Positions 1-6,913 of a DNA stretch of 40,091 nucleotides are shown piece after piece. A model generated the notes under the pieces. The model did no database searches, was not told the origin of the DNA, and was given only the letters and a program-made list of their open reading frames with translations. Position numbers and translations under genes: made by a program. The stretch's first letter is position 1. Each line of letters starts with the position of its first letter. The stretch is from assembly GCA_018883345.1 (NCBI GenBank), contig VEQG01000012.1, positions 1-40,091 on the forward strand. The letters run 5' to 3'. Source of the stretch: Candidatus Nanopelagicaceae bacterium. GTDB lineage: Bacteria; Actinomycetota; Actinomycetes; Nanopelagicales; Nanopelagicaceae.

Positions 1-1
1 C

Positions 2-1027
2 GTTAAGAACATTCTATTAGCTAATGATGAATTTATTGACTACAGTAATTTGGATAGTGTCATTTTGGAGGGCGGAAATAGAGATCGGTCATTTTCGCAT
101 GCTGAAGCTTTTGGGTTTTTCCAATCTAGTGATGGGAATAACTTTTTAGACTCAAATAGTGAATTTTTCAAGTCTGTAAAAACTAAAGAAGGCTTCATAG
201 ACAATGCAGTTTTGCTTGATAGCCATAAAGGTCCAAACATTATTGCTCATGAATTGTTTCATAATTTTGGATTGACTGATTTGTATGGGAGCGGCACCGG
301 CCCGGGACAATTTTCAATGATGGCATCTAACGCATCAAGAATATTGAATTACGAAAGAGCTGTGCTTGGCTGGTTTCCAGCCCAAGATTTTAAATGTGAT
401 GATTTTTCCAAAGTTATTGATTTAAATTCTGCATTTAATTTAATTGAAATCAAGGATATTTATGCAGACTCAATTTTTTTACTTAAAAAAGCTGAAGATA
501 CTGCATACATTATTGAAGTATCACAATTAGACTCAAAACCTCATTTATTTGTTTATTTACTAGAACAGAACTTGCGTCCGCCAATCACTATGTATGGGAA
601 TCCAAATAAAACTTATCTCTCTATGTTTGATTTGTCAGATCCAAATAATGTAGGTTCTTTTTACAAAGCGTTTGAATTTAGCCTACTAATCTGGAACCAA
701 AATGGAAAGTCACTAACTTTAAAGGCAATACCTAATGCAATGGCCAGTTCAGCTGAAGCGAAAAAAGTTTTTGAAGAAAGCATTTTAAATAGAGAAGTAA
801 TTCTCAAAAAGTTGGCAGCTGATGCAGATACCAAAGCAAAAGCTGATGCAGATGCTAAAGCAAAAGCTGATGCAGATGCCAAAGCAAAAGCTGATGCAGA
901 TGCCAAAGCAAAAGCAGAAGTAAATACATTGAAATTAAAAAAGACAATTACTTGCATTAAAGGTAACTCAGTTAAGAAGATCAAAGGCTTAAATCCAAAA
1001 TGCCCCGAAGGATATAAAAAGAAATAG
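2..1027 (+). CDS. M6-like secreted zinc metalloprotease, 3' part
   Basis: The frame is open from base 2, so the 5' end, and presumably a signal peptide, lies outside the window. A zinc-protease motif HELFHNFGLTDLY begins at codon 248-250 (HExxHxxGxxD). It is followed about 35 residues later by an LGW segment typical of M6 (immune inhibitor A-like) peptidases. The C-terminal part has four 8-residue Ala/Asp/Lys repeats (821-916). The protein ends in a basic tail with two Cys (TCIKG...KCPEGYKKK). I recall similar tails on exported proteins of freshwater Actinobacteria, so it may be a wall-association or sorting element; that is inference. The region looks more AT-rich than its neighbours, consistent with accessory surface-protein DNA. 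The protease family is fairly sure; the substrate is unknown. Confidence 0.7.
   Translation, partial: VKNILLANDEFIDYSNLDSVILEGGNRDRSFSHAEAFGFFQSSDGNNFLDSNSEFFKSVKTKEGFIDNAVLLDSHKGPNIIAHELFHNFGLTDLYGSGTGPGQFSMMASNASRILNYERAVLGWFPAQDFKCDDFSKVIDLNSAFNLIEIKDIYADSIFLLKKAEDTAYIIEVSQLDSKPHLFVYLLEQNLRPPITMYGNPNKTYLSMFDLSDPNNVGSFYKAFEFSLLIWNQNGKSLTLKAIPNAMASSAEAKKVFEESILNREVILKKLAADADTKAKADADAKAKADADAKAKADADAKAKAEVNTLKLKKTITCIKGNSVKKIKGLNPKCPEGYKKK
821..916 (+). repeat. Four tandem 24-bp coding repeats
   Basis: Four consecutive 24-bp units start at 821, 845, 869 and 893 and differ by only one or two bases each. Each encodes DADAKAKA-type sequence (DADTKAKA in the first). They form a highly charged, Ala-rich and probably helical linker between the protease region and the Cys-containing tail. 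Near-identical units suggest recent expansion by slippage or unequal recombination, so copy number may vary between strains. Confidence 0.9.
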
Positions 1028-1057
1028 AACCCGCTCATCACTTGCGATAAGCGGGTT
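1028..1057. terminator. Bidirectional terminator between convergent genes
   Basis: A perfect 8-bp stem AACCCGCT/AGCGGGTT (1028-1035 with 1050-1057) encloses a 14-nt loop and is followed by TATATTATT on the plus strand. It begins directly after the metalloprotease stop and before the end of the minus-strand alcohol dehydrogenase, so it can serve both. The long loop makes it a moderate rather than strong terminator. Confidence 0.6.
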
Positions 1058-1074
1058 TATATTATTGAAATGAT

Positions 1075-2253
1075 TTAGCGAGCAGTAAGCGCAAGCGCTG
1101 AATTAAAGGCTTCAACTACTTCATCCTTGCTCCATGGTGTTGGAGCTTGGGTGATAAAGAAGTCTTTAAGCGCAATATCAGCCAAATTGTCGATATCTTT
1201 CGCTTCAAATCCAAGGCTAGATAGCACTGGGAAATTAAGTTCTTTCAAGATTTCGCGAACCTTATTTACAACGCGTGAACCATCTTTGCTGCCATCTTGT
1301 GGCAATCCCATGGCATCAGCAATTCGTTCCATCTTCTCTGGAACTACACGTGCTTCGCGAGTAAGTGTTTCGACAAGTACCAAACCAATTGTTAATCCAT
1401 GTGGCACATGCTTTAGTCCGCCGATTGCCTGGCCAAGTGAATGCTCTGCAGTGCAATCAGAAATATTCATGGTTAAACCAGCCATCATTGATCCTGCTGC
1501 CATAGCTGCGCGTGCTTCTTTGTTATTGCCATCCTTATATGCAGCAGTTAGAGCTGGAGTCATTAATCGAACCGCTTCATAACCAATTGCATCACCAATT
1601 GGTGTCGAGCACTTAGCAATAATTCCTGCAATACCTTGAGCAAGCGCATCAATGCCAGTGTTTGCAGTCATTGATGGCGGCATTGAATAAGTTAGAACTG
1701 GATCCACTAGCGCAACTTGAGCACGAAGATTTCCATTTGCAATACCAGTCTTACGTCCTGCTTCTGGATCAGAGATTACTGAACCACCAGAAACTTCAGA
1801 ACCAGTACCAGCTGATGTTGGAAGAGCAATTAAAGGAATTGTTGGCGCTGGATAGTGCGGAGCTTTTGATTGCCAATCACGGAAAGTGCAATTTAATTGA
1901 GCGCATAGGCGAGCTGCTTTCGCGGTATCAATTACTGATCCGCCACCAAGTGCAATCACTGAATCGCAGCCAGCTGCCTTAAGTGCGCTAATTGCATCTT
2001 CGACCATCTGAATAGTTGGTTCGCCAGCGGGCTTTTCAAAAATAACCACATCAGTCGCTGCTTGTACCTTCTTGATTAAAGCGGCAGCGGCTGGATTGAA
2101 TTTTTCAATTCCTTCATCAACCATCAAGAAGGCCTTCTTTGATTCCACTTCCTTGATTACATCTGGAAGAGTTTCAGAGATATTTTCGCCAAAGCGAATC
2201 TTGACTGGAAGATGGTTATTAAATGCGCCAAGCGCTGACATATTTGTGCTCAT
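1075..2253 (-). CDS. Iron-containing alcohol dehydrogenase family protein
   Basis: A 392-residue protein of group III (Fe-type) alcohol dehydrogenase length. The NAD(P)-binding GGGSVID lies at about 103-109. The metal-site region is recognisable: D202 in TGIDALAQ, H271 in EHSLGQ and H285 in PHG. These have the same spacing as Asp196, His263 and His277 of E. coli FucO. The ligand corresponding to FucO His200 is Gln206, and the second histidine of the usual HxxxH is Gln275. The protein may therefore bind a different metal, bind metal weakly, or belong to a Gln-containing subgroup of the family. The start is uncertain: M1 or M5, neither with a clear Shine-Dalgarno sequence. It lies 15 bp downstream of the amidotransferase gene on the same strand, so the two are probably co-transcribed. 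The substrate cannot be predicted. Confidence 0.88.
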   Translation of the reverse strand: MSTNMSALGAFNNHLPVKIRFGENISETLPDVIKEVESKKAFLMVDEGIEKFNPAAAALIKKVQAATDVVIFEKPAGEPTIQMVEDAISALKAAGCDSVIALGGGSVIDTAKAARLCAQLNCTFRDWQSKAPHYPAPTIPLIALPTSAGTGSEVSGGSVISDPEAGRKTGIANGNLRAQVALVDPVLTYSMPPSMTANTGIDALAQGIAGIIAKCSTPIGDAIGYEAVRLMTPALTAAYKDGNNKEARAAMAAGSMMAGLTMNISDCTAEHSLGQAIGGLKHVPHGLTIGLVLVETLTREARVVPEKMERIADAMGLPQDGSKDGSRVVNKVREILKELNFPVLSSLGFEAKDIDNLADIALKDFFITQAPTPWSKDEVVEAFNSALALTAR

Positions 2254-2268
2254 GCACTGAGAATAGCG

Positions 2269-2994
2269 TCAGACAGGTTTTATTTCACTAGTTGCAATGT
2301 GGTCTAGGAAATAGTCCACTAGGGCTTGCGCTCTTTGGTTTGCGCCCGGCTCTTCCGCCTTTGTTTGCTGGCGAAGAATTTCAACATTTAAACCTTCGCC
2401 TTCAATCTCTTCAGGGCCGCCATCCATTTCTAACCAGCAATCAAGCACTTCTAAATCAATCTCTGGATGAAATTGCAATCCAAGTGTGCGTCCCATTACA
2501 AAAGCCTGCGATGCAATCGGCGTTCGCGCTAATTCAGTTGCACCAGGTGGAACTTGAAAACGATCCCAGTGATATTGAAACCATGGGCCATTTGAAATAA
2601 TTTCAGGAAAATCAGTCATGACATGGTGCCAACCAATTTCGCTTCGTGGAGCACGAGCAACCGAACCACCGAGTGCTCGAGCCATTAATTGCCCACCAAA
2701 GCAAACGCCAAATATTGGTTGTCCAGCATTATGCGCCGCAGTTACAAGTTCTAATTCTGGCAACAGCCAATTACCGATTCGTTCATCTTCCCAAACTCCC
2801 CAAGGTGAACCCATCGGAACTATTACGTCATACTCAGAAAAATCTGGCCATTGCACTTGGACATTTGGATTTTCAAAATTCTCTTCTTTTACAACTGGCA
2901 TGCGAACTACTTCATAGCCACGATTTCTAAATGCTCGCCAAAGCGGACCACTTAAAGTGACATGATCATGTTCGATGAATAGGGCGCGTTTCAC
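2269..2994 (-). CDS. Class I glutamine amidotransferase domain protein
   Basis: A 241-residue stand-alone GMP-synthase-like glutaminase domain. The nucleophile elbow GVCFGGQ holds Cys98, and LQFHPEI holds the His176/Glu178 pair of the Cys-His-Glu triad, so the glutaminase site looks intact. There is no attached synthetase domain. Such proteins hydrolyse glutamine, or a gamma-glutamyl or related amide, in the cytoplasm; the acceptor is not evident. It starts with GTG and is the first gene of a likely two-gene transcript with the downstream Fe-type dehydrogenase (15-bp gap). That pairing does not define a pathway I recognise. Confidence 0.82.
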   Translation of the reverse strand: MKRALFIEHDHVTLSGPLWRAFRNRGYEVVRMPVVKEENFENPNVQVQWPDFSEYDVIVPMGSPWGVWEDERIGNWLLPELELVTAAHNAGQPIFGVCFGGQLMARALGGSVARAPRSEIGWHHVMTDFPEIISNGPWFQYHWDRFQVPPGATELARTPIASQAFVMGRTLGLQFHPEIDLEVLDCWLEMDGGPEEIEGEGLNVEILRQQTKAEEPGANQRAQALVDYFLDHIATSEIKPV

Positions 2995-3010
2995 GTCCGC
3001 AATAGTAAAA

Positions 3011-3039
3011 CACCCTCGGTAGGAAAACTATCGAGGGTG
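3011..3039 (-). terminator. Rho-independent terminator of the SQR-like gene
   Basis: A 12-bp stem (3011-3022 with 3028-3039, one G-U pair) closes a 5-nt loop. Read on the minus strand it is followed by TTTTACTATT, a typical U-rich tail. It lies just downstream of the SQR-like stop codon and upstream of the amidotransferase start, separating the two minus-strand units. Confidence 0.8.
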
Positions 3040-3074
3040 ATTACTCCTAGCCAATGGAGAGCAGAGGCTAGAAA

Positions 3075-4277
3075 TCAAGGAAGGTTGACTCGACCACCCT
3101 TCATTTTCCAGATGAAGTATTTTTCGAAGGCCAGTTTTGCTAAATGATTTTGCGGGCCAGGAATCAAGGCGCCAGCTTTTCGTGGTGGCAACATTTTGTC
3201 TGCCAAAATCAAGACACCATTATTTCCAGCGTCCATGATGCATACGGCAGGGATATCCCCGAAGGCCTTTTCATGATTAGGTGCTTCACCCTTTATTTGT
3301 GCAGCAATATTTTTCGCCGCAGTATGAGCCATTTGCTCAGTTGGGAAGCCTGTCTTCGGGATGCCAACAGGAGTTGGTGTAGTCCAAGGGGCCTTAACGG
3401 CCGCCGCCAACCCAACTGCATAAATGTGATCCCATTTGTTTGATTGATAAGTTGGGCGAACTTCAACGAATGCTTGCGCATTGGTTAGCTCTGGAGTTTT
3501 TAATAGAAAGTCCTGACCGACAAAAGGAGGAATAGTCATATTGAACTTAAAGTCGTACTTTTTTCCATCTTTTGCAACGATTCGACCTTCATCAACGTAA
3601 TCCATCTCGACATTTGTAGCAAAATCTATTTTTTCTTTCTTTAAAAACATCTTTAATAGTGGTTCGCCACCTTTCAGGCCGCCAATACCGAAATGTCCAA
3701 GAAATGGTTCAGATGTCACATAGGTCATCTTTACGTCCTTTTTGATACCAGCTTTTTTCAATTGATAACTAGTATTAAATAAAAATTCGTAAGCTGCACC
3801 AAAACAACTTGCAGATTGTGTTGCAGCAATAACTACGTCACCAGGATTATCTAGGAATTTCTTCCATTCCTCTCCCGTATAAATGGCATCCTGTAATGTT
3901 GTAATGGTTGAAGAATTCTCTTTTAAGCCTTTTACATGCTCAGGTTTATTTCTCGTGCCAGTTGCAATTACTAAATAATCAAAATCTAAAGTGGTGCCAT
4001 TCGCCAAATCAACCTTATTTGTTTCTGGATGAATTTCTGTAGCTGCACTTTGAATAAAGTCAACGCCACCATTTTCGAAAGTTGGTCCAACTTTAAATGT
4101 GACATCTTCGGTATCACGGCTACCGAACGGCAACCAGATTAAAGATGGATTAAACAAGAAGTAATCGCGATCGCTAACCACCTTTACATCAACATCGTTG
4201 CCAAGATCTTTCTTCAGTGAAAGGGCTGCAGTTAAACCGCCAAAGTTTGCCCCTAGAACAACTACTTTCTTTGCCAT
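3075..4277 (-). CDS. sqr: Sulfide:quinone oxidoreductase-like flavoprotein
   Basis: A 400-residue FAD-dependent oxidoreductase. VVVLGANFGGLTAAL near the N-terminus is the FAD dinucleotide fold, and YLVIATGTR at about 101-109 is the second nucleotide motif. It has only two cysteines: Cys158 in SASCFGAAYEF, the conserved SQR active-site context, and Cys346 in AVCIMDAGN. These match the Cys160/Cys356 redox pair of Acidithiobacillus SQR, and the third Cys of that enzyme is absent. The C-terminus is amphipathic (KLAFEKYFIWKMKGG), as in monotopic SQRs that dock on the membrane to reach quinone. The likely role is oxidation of sulfide to persulfide or polysulfide. The start at 4277 is chosen because GGAG sits about 7 nt upstream; a TTG 12 nt further upstream overlaps that Shine-Dalgarno site. 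It is divergent from a CstR-type repressor gene with a shared operator, which supports the sulfide assignment over a type II NADH dehydrogenase. Confidence 0.82.
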   Translation of the reverse strand: MAKKVVVLGANFGGLTAALSLKKDLGNDVDVKVVSDRDYFLFNPSLIWLPFGSRDTEDVTFKVGPTFENGGVDFIQSAATEIHPETNKVDLANGTTLDFDYLVIATGTRNKPEHVKGLKENSSTITTLQDAIYTGEEWKKFLDNPGDVVIAATQSASCFGAAYEFLFNTSYQLKKAGIKKDVKMTYVTSEPFLGHFGIGGLKGGEPLLKMFLKKEKIDFATNVEMDYVDEGRIVAKDGKKYDFKFNMTIPPFVGQDFLLKTPELTNAQAFVEVRPTYQSNKWDHIYAVGLAAAVKAPWTTPTPVGIPKTGFPTEQMAHTAAKNIAAQIKGEAPNHEKAFGDIPAVCIMDAGNNGVLILADKMLPPRKAGALIPGPQNHLAKLAFEKYFIWKMKGGRVNLP

Positions 4278-4325
4278 TTTGCTCTCCAATTTTGTGTGCT
4301 ACTCAACTCTGAGTACAGTTGCAAG

Positions 4326-4341
4326 ATACCCCTAGGGGTAT
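4326..4341. promoter_or_regulatory. CsoR/CstR-type operator palindrome
   Basis: A perfect 16-bp palindrome, ATACCCCTAGGGGTAT, lies in the 99-bp gap between the divergent sqr-like and cstR-like genes. Operators of CsoR/RcnR/CstR-family repressors have this G/C-tract dyad form. It is 35 bp upstream of the cstR start and 48 bp upstream of the sqr start, so one site could repress both directions. The -10/-35 elements could not be assigned with confidence; TATGCT at 4339-4344 overlapping the palindrome is a candidate -10 for cstR. Confidence 0.82.
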
Positions 4342-4376
4342 GCTAGGCTCAAGGCAGAAAGCAGGGGGTAGCACTT

Positions 4377-4664
4377 ATGGCGAAGACATCTACATCACAC
4401 GTGTTGAGTGATCAAGAACAGGTAGCCGCAATCGCGAAGCGAATTAAGAGAGCTCAGGGACAACTGGGCGCGATTGCGCGGATGCTGGAAGAAGGACGCT
4501 CTTGCGATGAAATCGTTATTCAGATGTCAGCAGTTAGCAAAGCAGTCCATACAGCTGCTTTCACTTTAATTAGTTCCAGTTTGCAGGAATGCATGTTGGA
4601 CAACAAGCGCAATTCTGAAGAAACTATGAAAAAGCTGCAAAAGCTTTTTATGACGTTGGCTTAA
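4377..4664 (+). CDS. cstR: CsoR-family persulfide-sensing repressor (CstR-like)
   Basis: A 95-residue all-helical DUF156 repressor. The DNA-facing signature RIKRAQGQLGAIARML (about 22-37) is clear. Cys43 and Cys72 are 29 residues apart, as for Cys36/Cys65 of M. tuberculosis CsoR and Cys31/Cys60 of S. aureus CstR. The copper-ligand histidine of CsoR, four residues before the second Cys, is Ser68. A Cys pair without this His is the CstR pattern, which senses reactive sulfur by forming di-, tri- or tetrasulfide bridges. AGGGGG lies 8 nt before the ATG. It leads a plus-strand operon ending at 7096, with the operator just upstream, so autoregulation is likely. Copper or formaldehyde sensing is much less likely given residues and neighbours. 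Confidence 0.85.
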   Translation: MAKTSTSHVLSDQEQVAAIAKRIKRAQGQLGAIARMLEEGRSCDEIVIQMSAVSKAVHTAAFTLISSSLQECMLDNKRNSEETMKKLQKLFMTLA

Positions 4665-4731
4665 ATCTTGGCTTAAACCTTGGCTTGAAAAAAAGTTACA
4701 TATTCAAAAGTTATGGAAAGAGGGAAAAATC

Positions 4732-4851
4732 ATGTGCAGTGCAGTTCGTTGTGATAGTTGCGGAAAAGCAACCTGGTCCGGTTGTGGGCAGCATATTGAG
4801 GAAGCGCTGGCTCCATTTTCGGATGATCAAATCTGCAAGTGCGGCAACTAA
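4732..4851 (+). CDS. 39-residue six-Cys mini-protein, copy 1
   Basis: A short ORF encoding 39 residues, with AGAGGG 6-9 nt before its ATG. It is the same family as the 60-residue protein at 6914-7096. Cys2, Cys7, Cys10, Cys18, Cys35 and Cys37, the core TWSGCG (14-19), His21 and Glu23 align without gaps. The CxxC and CxC pairs suggest a zinc or metal knuckle, or reactive thiols that accept sulfane sulfur. No function is known to me, although I recall similar short CxxC/TWxGCGxH proteins in many bacteria. It lies between cstR and the rhodanese lipoprotein gene; its TAA is one base before the lipoprotein ATG, so translation is likely coupled. A role in persulfide handling is inferred from context. 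Confidence 0.8.
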   Translation: MCSAVRCDSCGKATWSGCGQHIEEALAPFSDDQICKCGN

Positions 4852-4852
4852 T

Positions 4853-5245
4853 ATGAAAAAGTTTGCAGCGTTGTTAGCCATACCGCTAATGGTTGTTTTG
4901 AGTGCATGCAGTGGTTCTAATGCAAAAATTAACCAACTCAATGCAGATGGTTTTGCATCCAATATTCAGAATCCTGCAACTGTAATATTAGATGTGAGAA
5001 CGGCTGGGGAATTTGCAGCAGGTCATATTGCTGGCGCTGTAAATATCGATGTTGAATCGGCTAATTTTGATAGCAAAATCGCAAATTTGGATAAGAATGT
5101 TGAGTATTCAATTTATTGCCATAGCGGCCGCCGATCAATGATTGCGGCAAACAAAATGGCGGAAACTGGTTTTACAAAGCTTACGAATTTGCAAGATGGA
5201 ATTATCTCCTGGCAGGCAGCAGGTTTTCCATTGGTGACTAATTGA
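4853..5245 (+). CDS. Rhodanese-domain lipoprotein
   Basis: 130 residues. A short basic N-terminus, a hydrophobic stretch and the lipobox LSAC (Cys19) mark a lipoprotein anchored on the outer face of the membrane. The rest is a single rhodanese domain: DVRTAGEFAAGHIAGA at about 47-62 and active-site loop CHSGRR with nucleophile Cys89. It can transfer sulfane sulfur to thiols, cyanide or sulfite outside the membrane. The frame continues upstream of the lipoprotein start as far as 4685, but that part overlaps the Cys-rich mini-protein in another frame and lacks signal-peptide logic, so ATG 4853 is preferred. Its TGA shares one base with the ATG of the next gene (TGATG). An extracytoplasmic rhodanese in a CstR operon suggests handling of persulfide at the cell surface. 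Confidence 0.85.
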   Translation: MKKFAALLAIPLMVVLSACSGSNAKINQLNADGFASNIQNPATVILDVRTAGEFAAGHIAGAVNIDVESANFDSKIANLDKNVEYSIYCHSGRRSMIAANKMAETGFTKLTNLQDGIISWQAAGFPLVTN

Positions 5246-6876
5246 TGAGAGTTGTGATTATTGGAGGAGTTGCGGGCGGAATGTCTGCTGCAACTCGACT
5301 TCGACGCTTGAATGAATCTGCTGAAATCATTGTCCTCGAGCGTTCTGGCCATGTCTCTTATGCGAATTGTGGTCTGCCTTATTACGTCGGCGGAGTTATC
5401 GCGGAAGAAGAGAAGCTCTATCTACAAACACCAGAATCTTTACACAAACGTTTTCGACTTGATGTGCGTGTACATAACGAAGTAATTGAAATCTCCTCGG
5501 AAAAAAAGGTTGTAGTTTCGCGAGATTTAATTAGCGGGACTAAAACAGAAATTAGTTTTGACAAGTTAATTCTAAGTCCTGGCGCAACTCCAGTGATCCC
5601 ACCGATACCTGGCATCGAACGCGCTCTTTCACTGCGAACCGTGGAAGACGTATTGCGCATCCATGATGAAGTAGAGACAAAACCAAAAAGCGCAGTCGTA
5701 ATTGGTGGCGGATTCATTGGCGTGGAAATGGCTGAAAATTTAATTCATAAAGGAATTAAGACTTCGTTAATTGAAGCCCTTCCACAAGTCTTAGGTCCTT
5801 TGGATCCAGAAATGGCTGAGATTGTTCATAAGGAAATGCGCAAGCACGGAGTTGATTTACATCTTGCGAATTCTGTTAAAGAAATAACTGACAGGGAAGT
5901 AATACTTTCAGATGGCACTAGGGTCGAAGCTGAAGTGATAATCGCTGCCATCGGCGTTAAGCCAGATATTCACTTAGCCAAAATCGCCGGAGTTGCTATT
6001 GGTGAAAAAGGCGGCATCGCCGTAAATGCGTTCAATCAAACTAGCAATCCAGATATTTATGCAATTGGGGATGCAGCTGAGAAAAAAGATGAATTAAGTG
6101 GAGATAGCACCCTAATTCCTTTGGCAAATTTGGCTAATCGCCACGGTCGAATTACCTCTGATCATATTGCGGGCAAGAAAGTTCGTGAAGTTGGGTCCAT
6201 TGGAACTGCAATTGTAAAAGTTTTTGATTTGGCAGTAGCTACAACCGGCTGGTCTGCAAAACGTCTTTCCGCAGCCAATAAAACATTTAAAGAGATTCAC
6301 ACTCATCCAAATTCGCATGCTACTTATTACCCAGGCGCAGTGCAGTTTTCAATGAAATTACTATTTGATCCAACTAATGGAGAGATTCTCGGTGCGCAAG
6401 GAGTTGGTCGAGACGGCGTCGATAAACGAATTGATGTTATTGCAACAGCGATGCGTGGCGGAATTACTGCACCTGAATTAGCTGATTTGGAATTGGCATA
6501 CGCCCCACCATTTGGTTCAGCAAAAGACGCGGTAAATATGCTGGGGTATGTTGCAGAGAACATAATTAATAGTCTTACAGAAACTGCGCAGTGGCATGAA
6601 ATCGATAAATACAGAAATGAAGGTTTTTCATTTGTCGATGTTCGCTCATCAGGTGAATTTGCAAATGGCACAATTCCAGGTTCCATAAATATTCCTGTAG
6701 ATGAGATGCGAGAACGCCATACTGAAATTGCAAATATGAAAGTGATAGTAAATTGCCAAGTAGGTCAACGAGGACATGTGGCAACTATGTTGCTTCGATC
6801 TCTTGGTTACGATGCCAAGAATTTAGATGGTGGTTACCTGACTTGGATTAATTCACCAGCAGCTATACAAAATTAA
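5245..6876 (+). CDS. CoA-disulfide reductase/persulfide reductase with C-terminal rhodanese domain
   Basis: 543 residues from ATG 5245; a TTG one codon upstream is less likely. The N-terminal FAD motif VVIIGGVAGGMSAATRLRR is followed by YANCGLPYYVGG with the single active Cys42, diagnostic of CoA-disulfide reductases rather than the CxxxxC of glutathione reductases. A second nucleotide motif VIGGGFIGVEMAENL lies at about 153-167, and FAD contact PDIYAIGDAA at about 270-279. A rhodanese domain from about 450 has DVRSSGEF and loop CQVGQRG with Cys504. The same fusion occurs in Shewanella NAD(P)H-dependent persulfide reductase and Bacillus CoADR-RHD. The likely reaction is NAD(P)H-driven reduction of CoA persulfide or polysulfide, or of CoA disulfide. 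It is cytoplasmic and complements the lipoprotein rhodanese and SQR. Confidence 0.88.
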   Translation: MRVVIIGGVAGGMSAATRLRRLNESAEIIVLERSGHVSYANCGLPYYVGGVIAEEEKLYLQTPESLHKRFRLDVRVHNEVIEISSEKKVVVSRDLISGTKTEISFDKLILSPGATPVIPPIPGIERALSLRTVEDVLRIHDEVETKPKSAVVIGGGFIGVEMAENLIHKGIKTSLIEALPQVLGPLDPEMAEIVHKEMRKHGVDLHLANSVKEITDREVILSDGTRVEAEVIIAAIGVKPDIHLAKIAGVAIGEKGGIAVNAFNQTSNPDIYAIGDAAEKKDELSGDSTLIPLANLANRHGRITSDHIAGKKVREVGSIGTAIVKVFDLAVATTGWSAKRLSAANKTFKEIHTHPNSHATYYPGAVQFSMKLLFDPTNGEILGAQGVGRDGVDKRIDVIATAMRGGITAPELADLELAYAPPFGSAKDAVNMLGYVAENIINSLTETAQWHEIDKYRNEGFSFVDVRSSGEFANGTIPGSINIPVDEMRERHTEIANMKVIVNCQVGQRGHVATMLLRSLGYDAKNLDGGYLTWINSPAAIQN

Positions 6877-6900
6877 GAAAAATTAAGAAAAATTAAGAAC
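6871..6900 (+). repeat. Three tandem 10-bp units at a gene end
   Basis: AATTAAGAAA occurs twice and AATTAAGAAC once in direct succession. The first unit contains the TAA stop of the persulfide reductase gene. The tract fills most of the gap before the Shine-Dalgarno site (AGAGGA) of the second Cys-rich mini-protein. It could be slippage-prone, changing the spacing between two operon genes. Confidence 0.75.
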
Positions 6901-6913
6901 AAAAGAGGAAATC

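Noticed and set aside
821-916. Direct repeats as a possible CRISPR array
   Set aside because: Units are contiguous without spacers, in frame, and encode a charged linker.
661-1041. Minus-strand ORF opposite the repeat region
   Set aside because: It is the mirror of a repeat-rich real gene; its Ala/Ser/Phe repeats are just the complement of the coding repeats.
3047-3071. 6-bp inverted repeat CTAGCC/GGCTAG after the sqr stop
   Set aside because: Short stem with a 13-nt loop and no T run; the stronger hairpin at 3011-3039 explains termination.
3075-4277. Type II NADH dehydrogenase as identity of the flavoprotein
   Set aside because: The SASCFGAAYEF cysteine context, second Cys346 and the sulfur-gene neighbourhood favour the SQR group.
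4377-4664. Copper-responsive CsoR with a copper-efflux operon
   Set aside because: The copper-ligand His is Ser68 and neighbours are sulfur-transfer genes, with no copper ATPase or chaperone.
4685-5245. A longer 186-residue version of the rhodanese lipoprotein starting upstream of 4853
   Set aside because: The extension overlaps the Cys-rich mini-protein in another frame, has no ribosome site, and hides a clear lipoprotein signal peptide starting at 4853.
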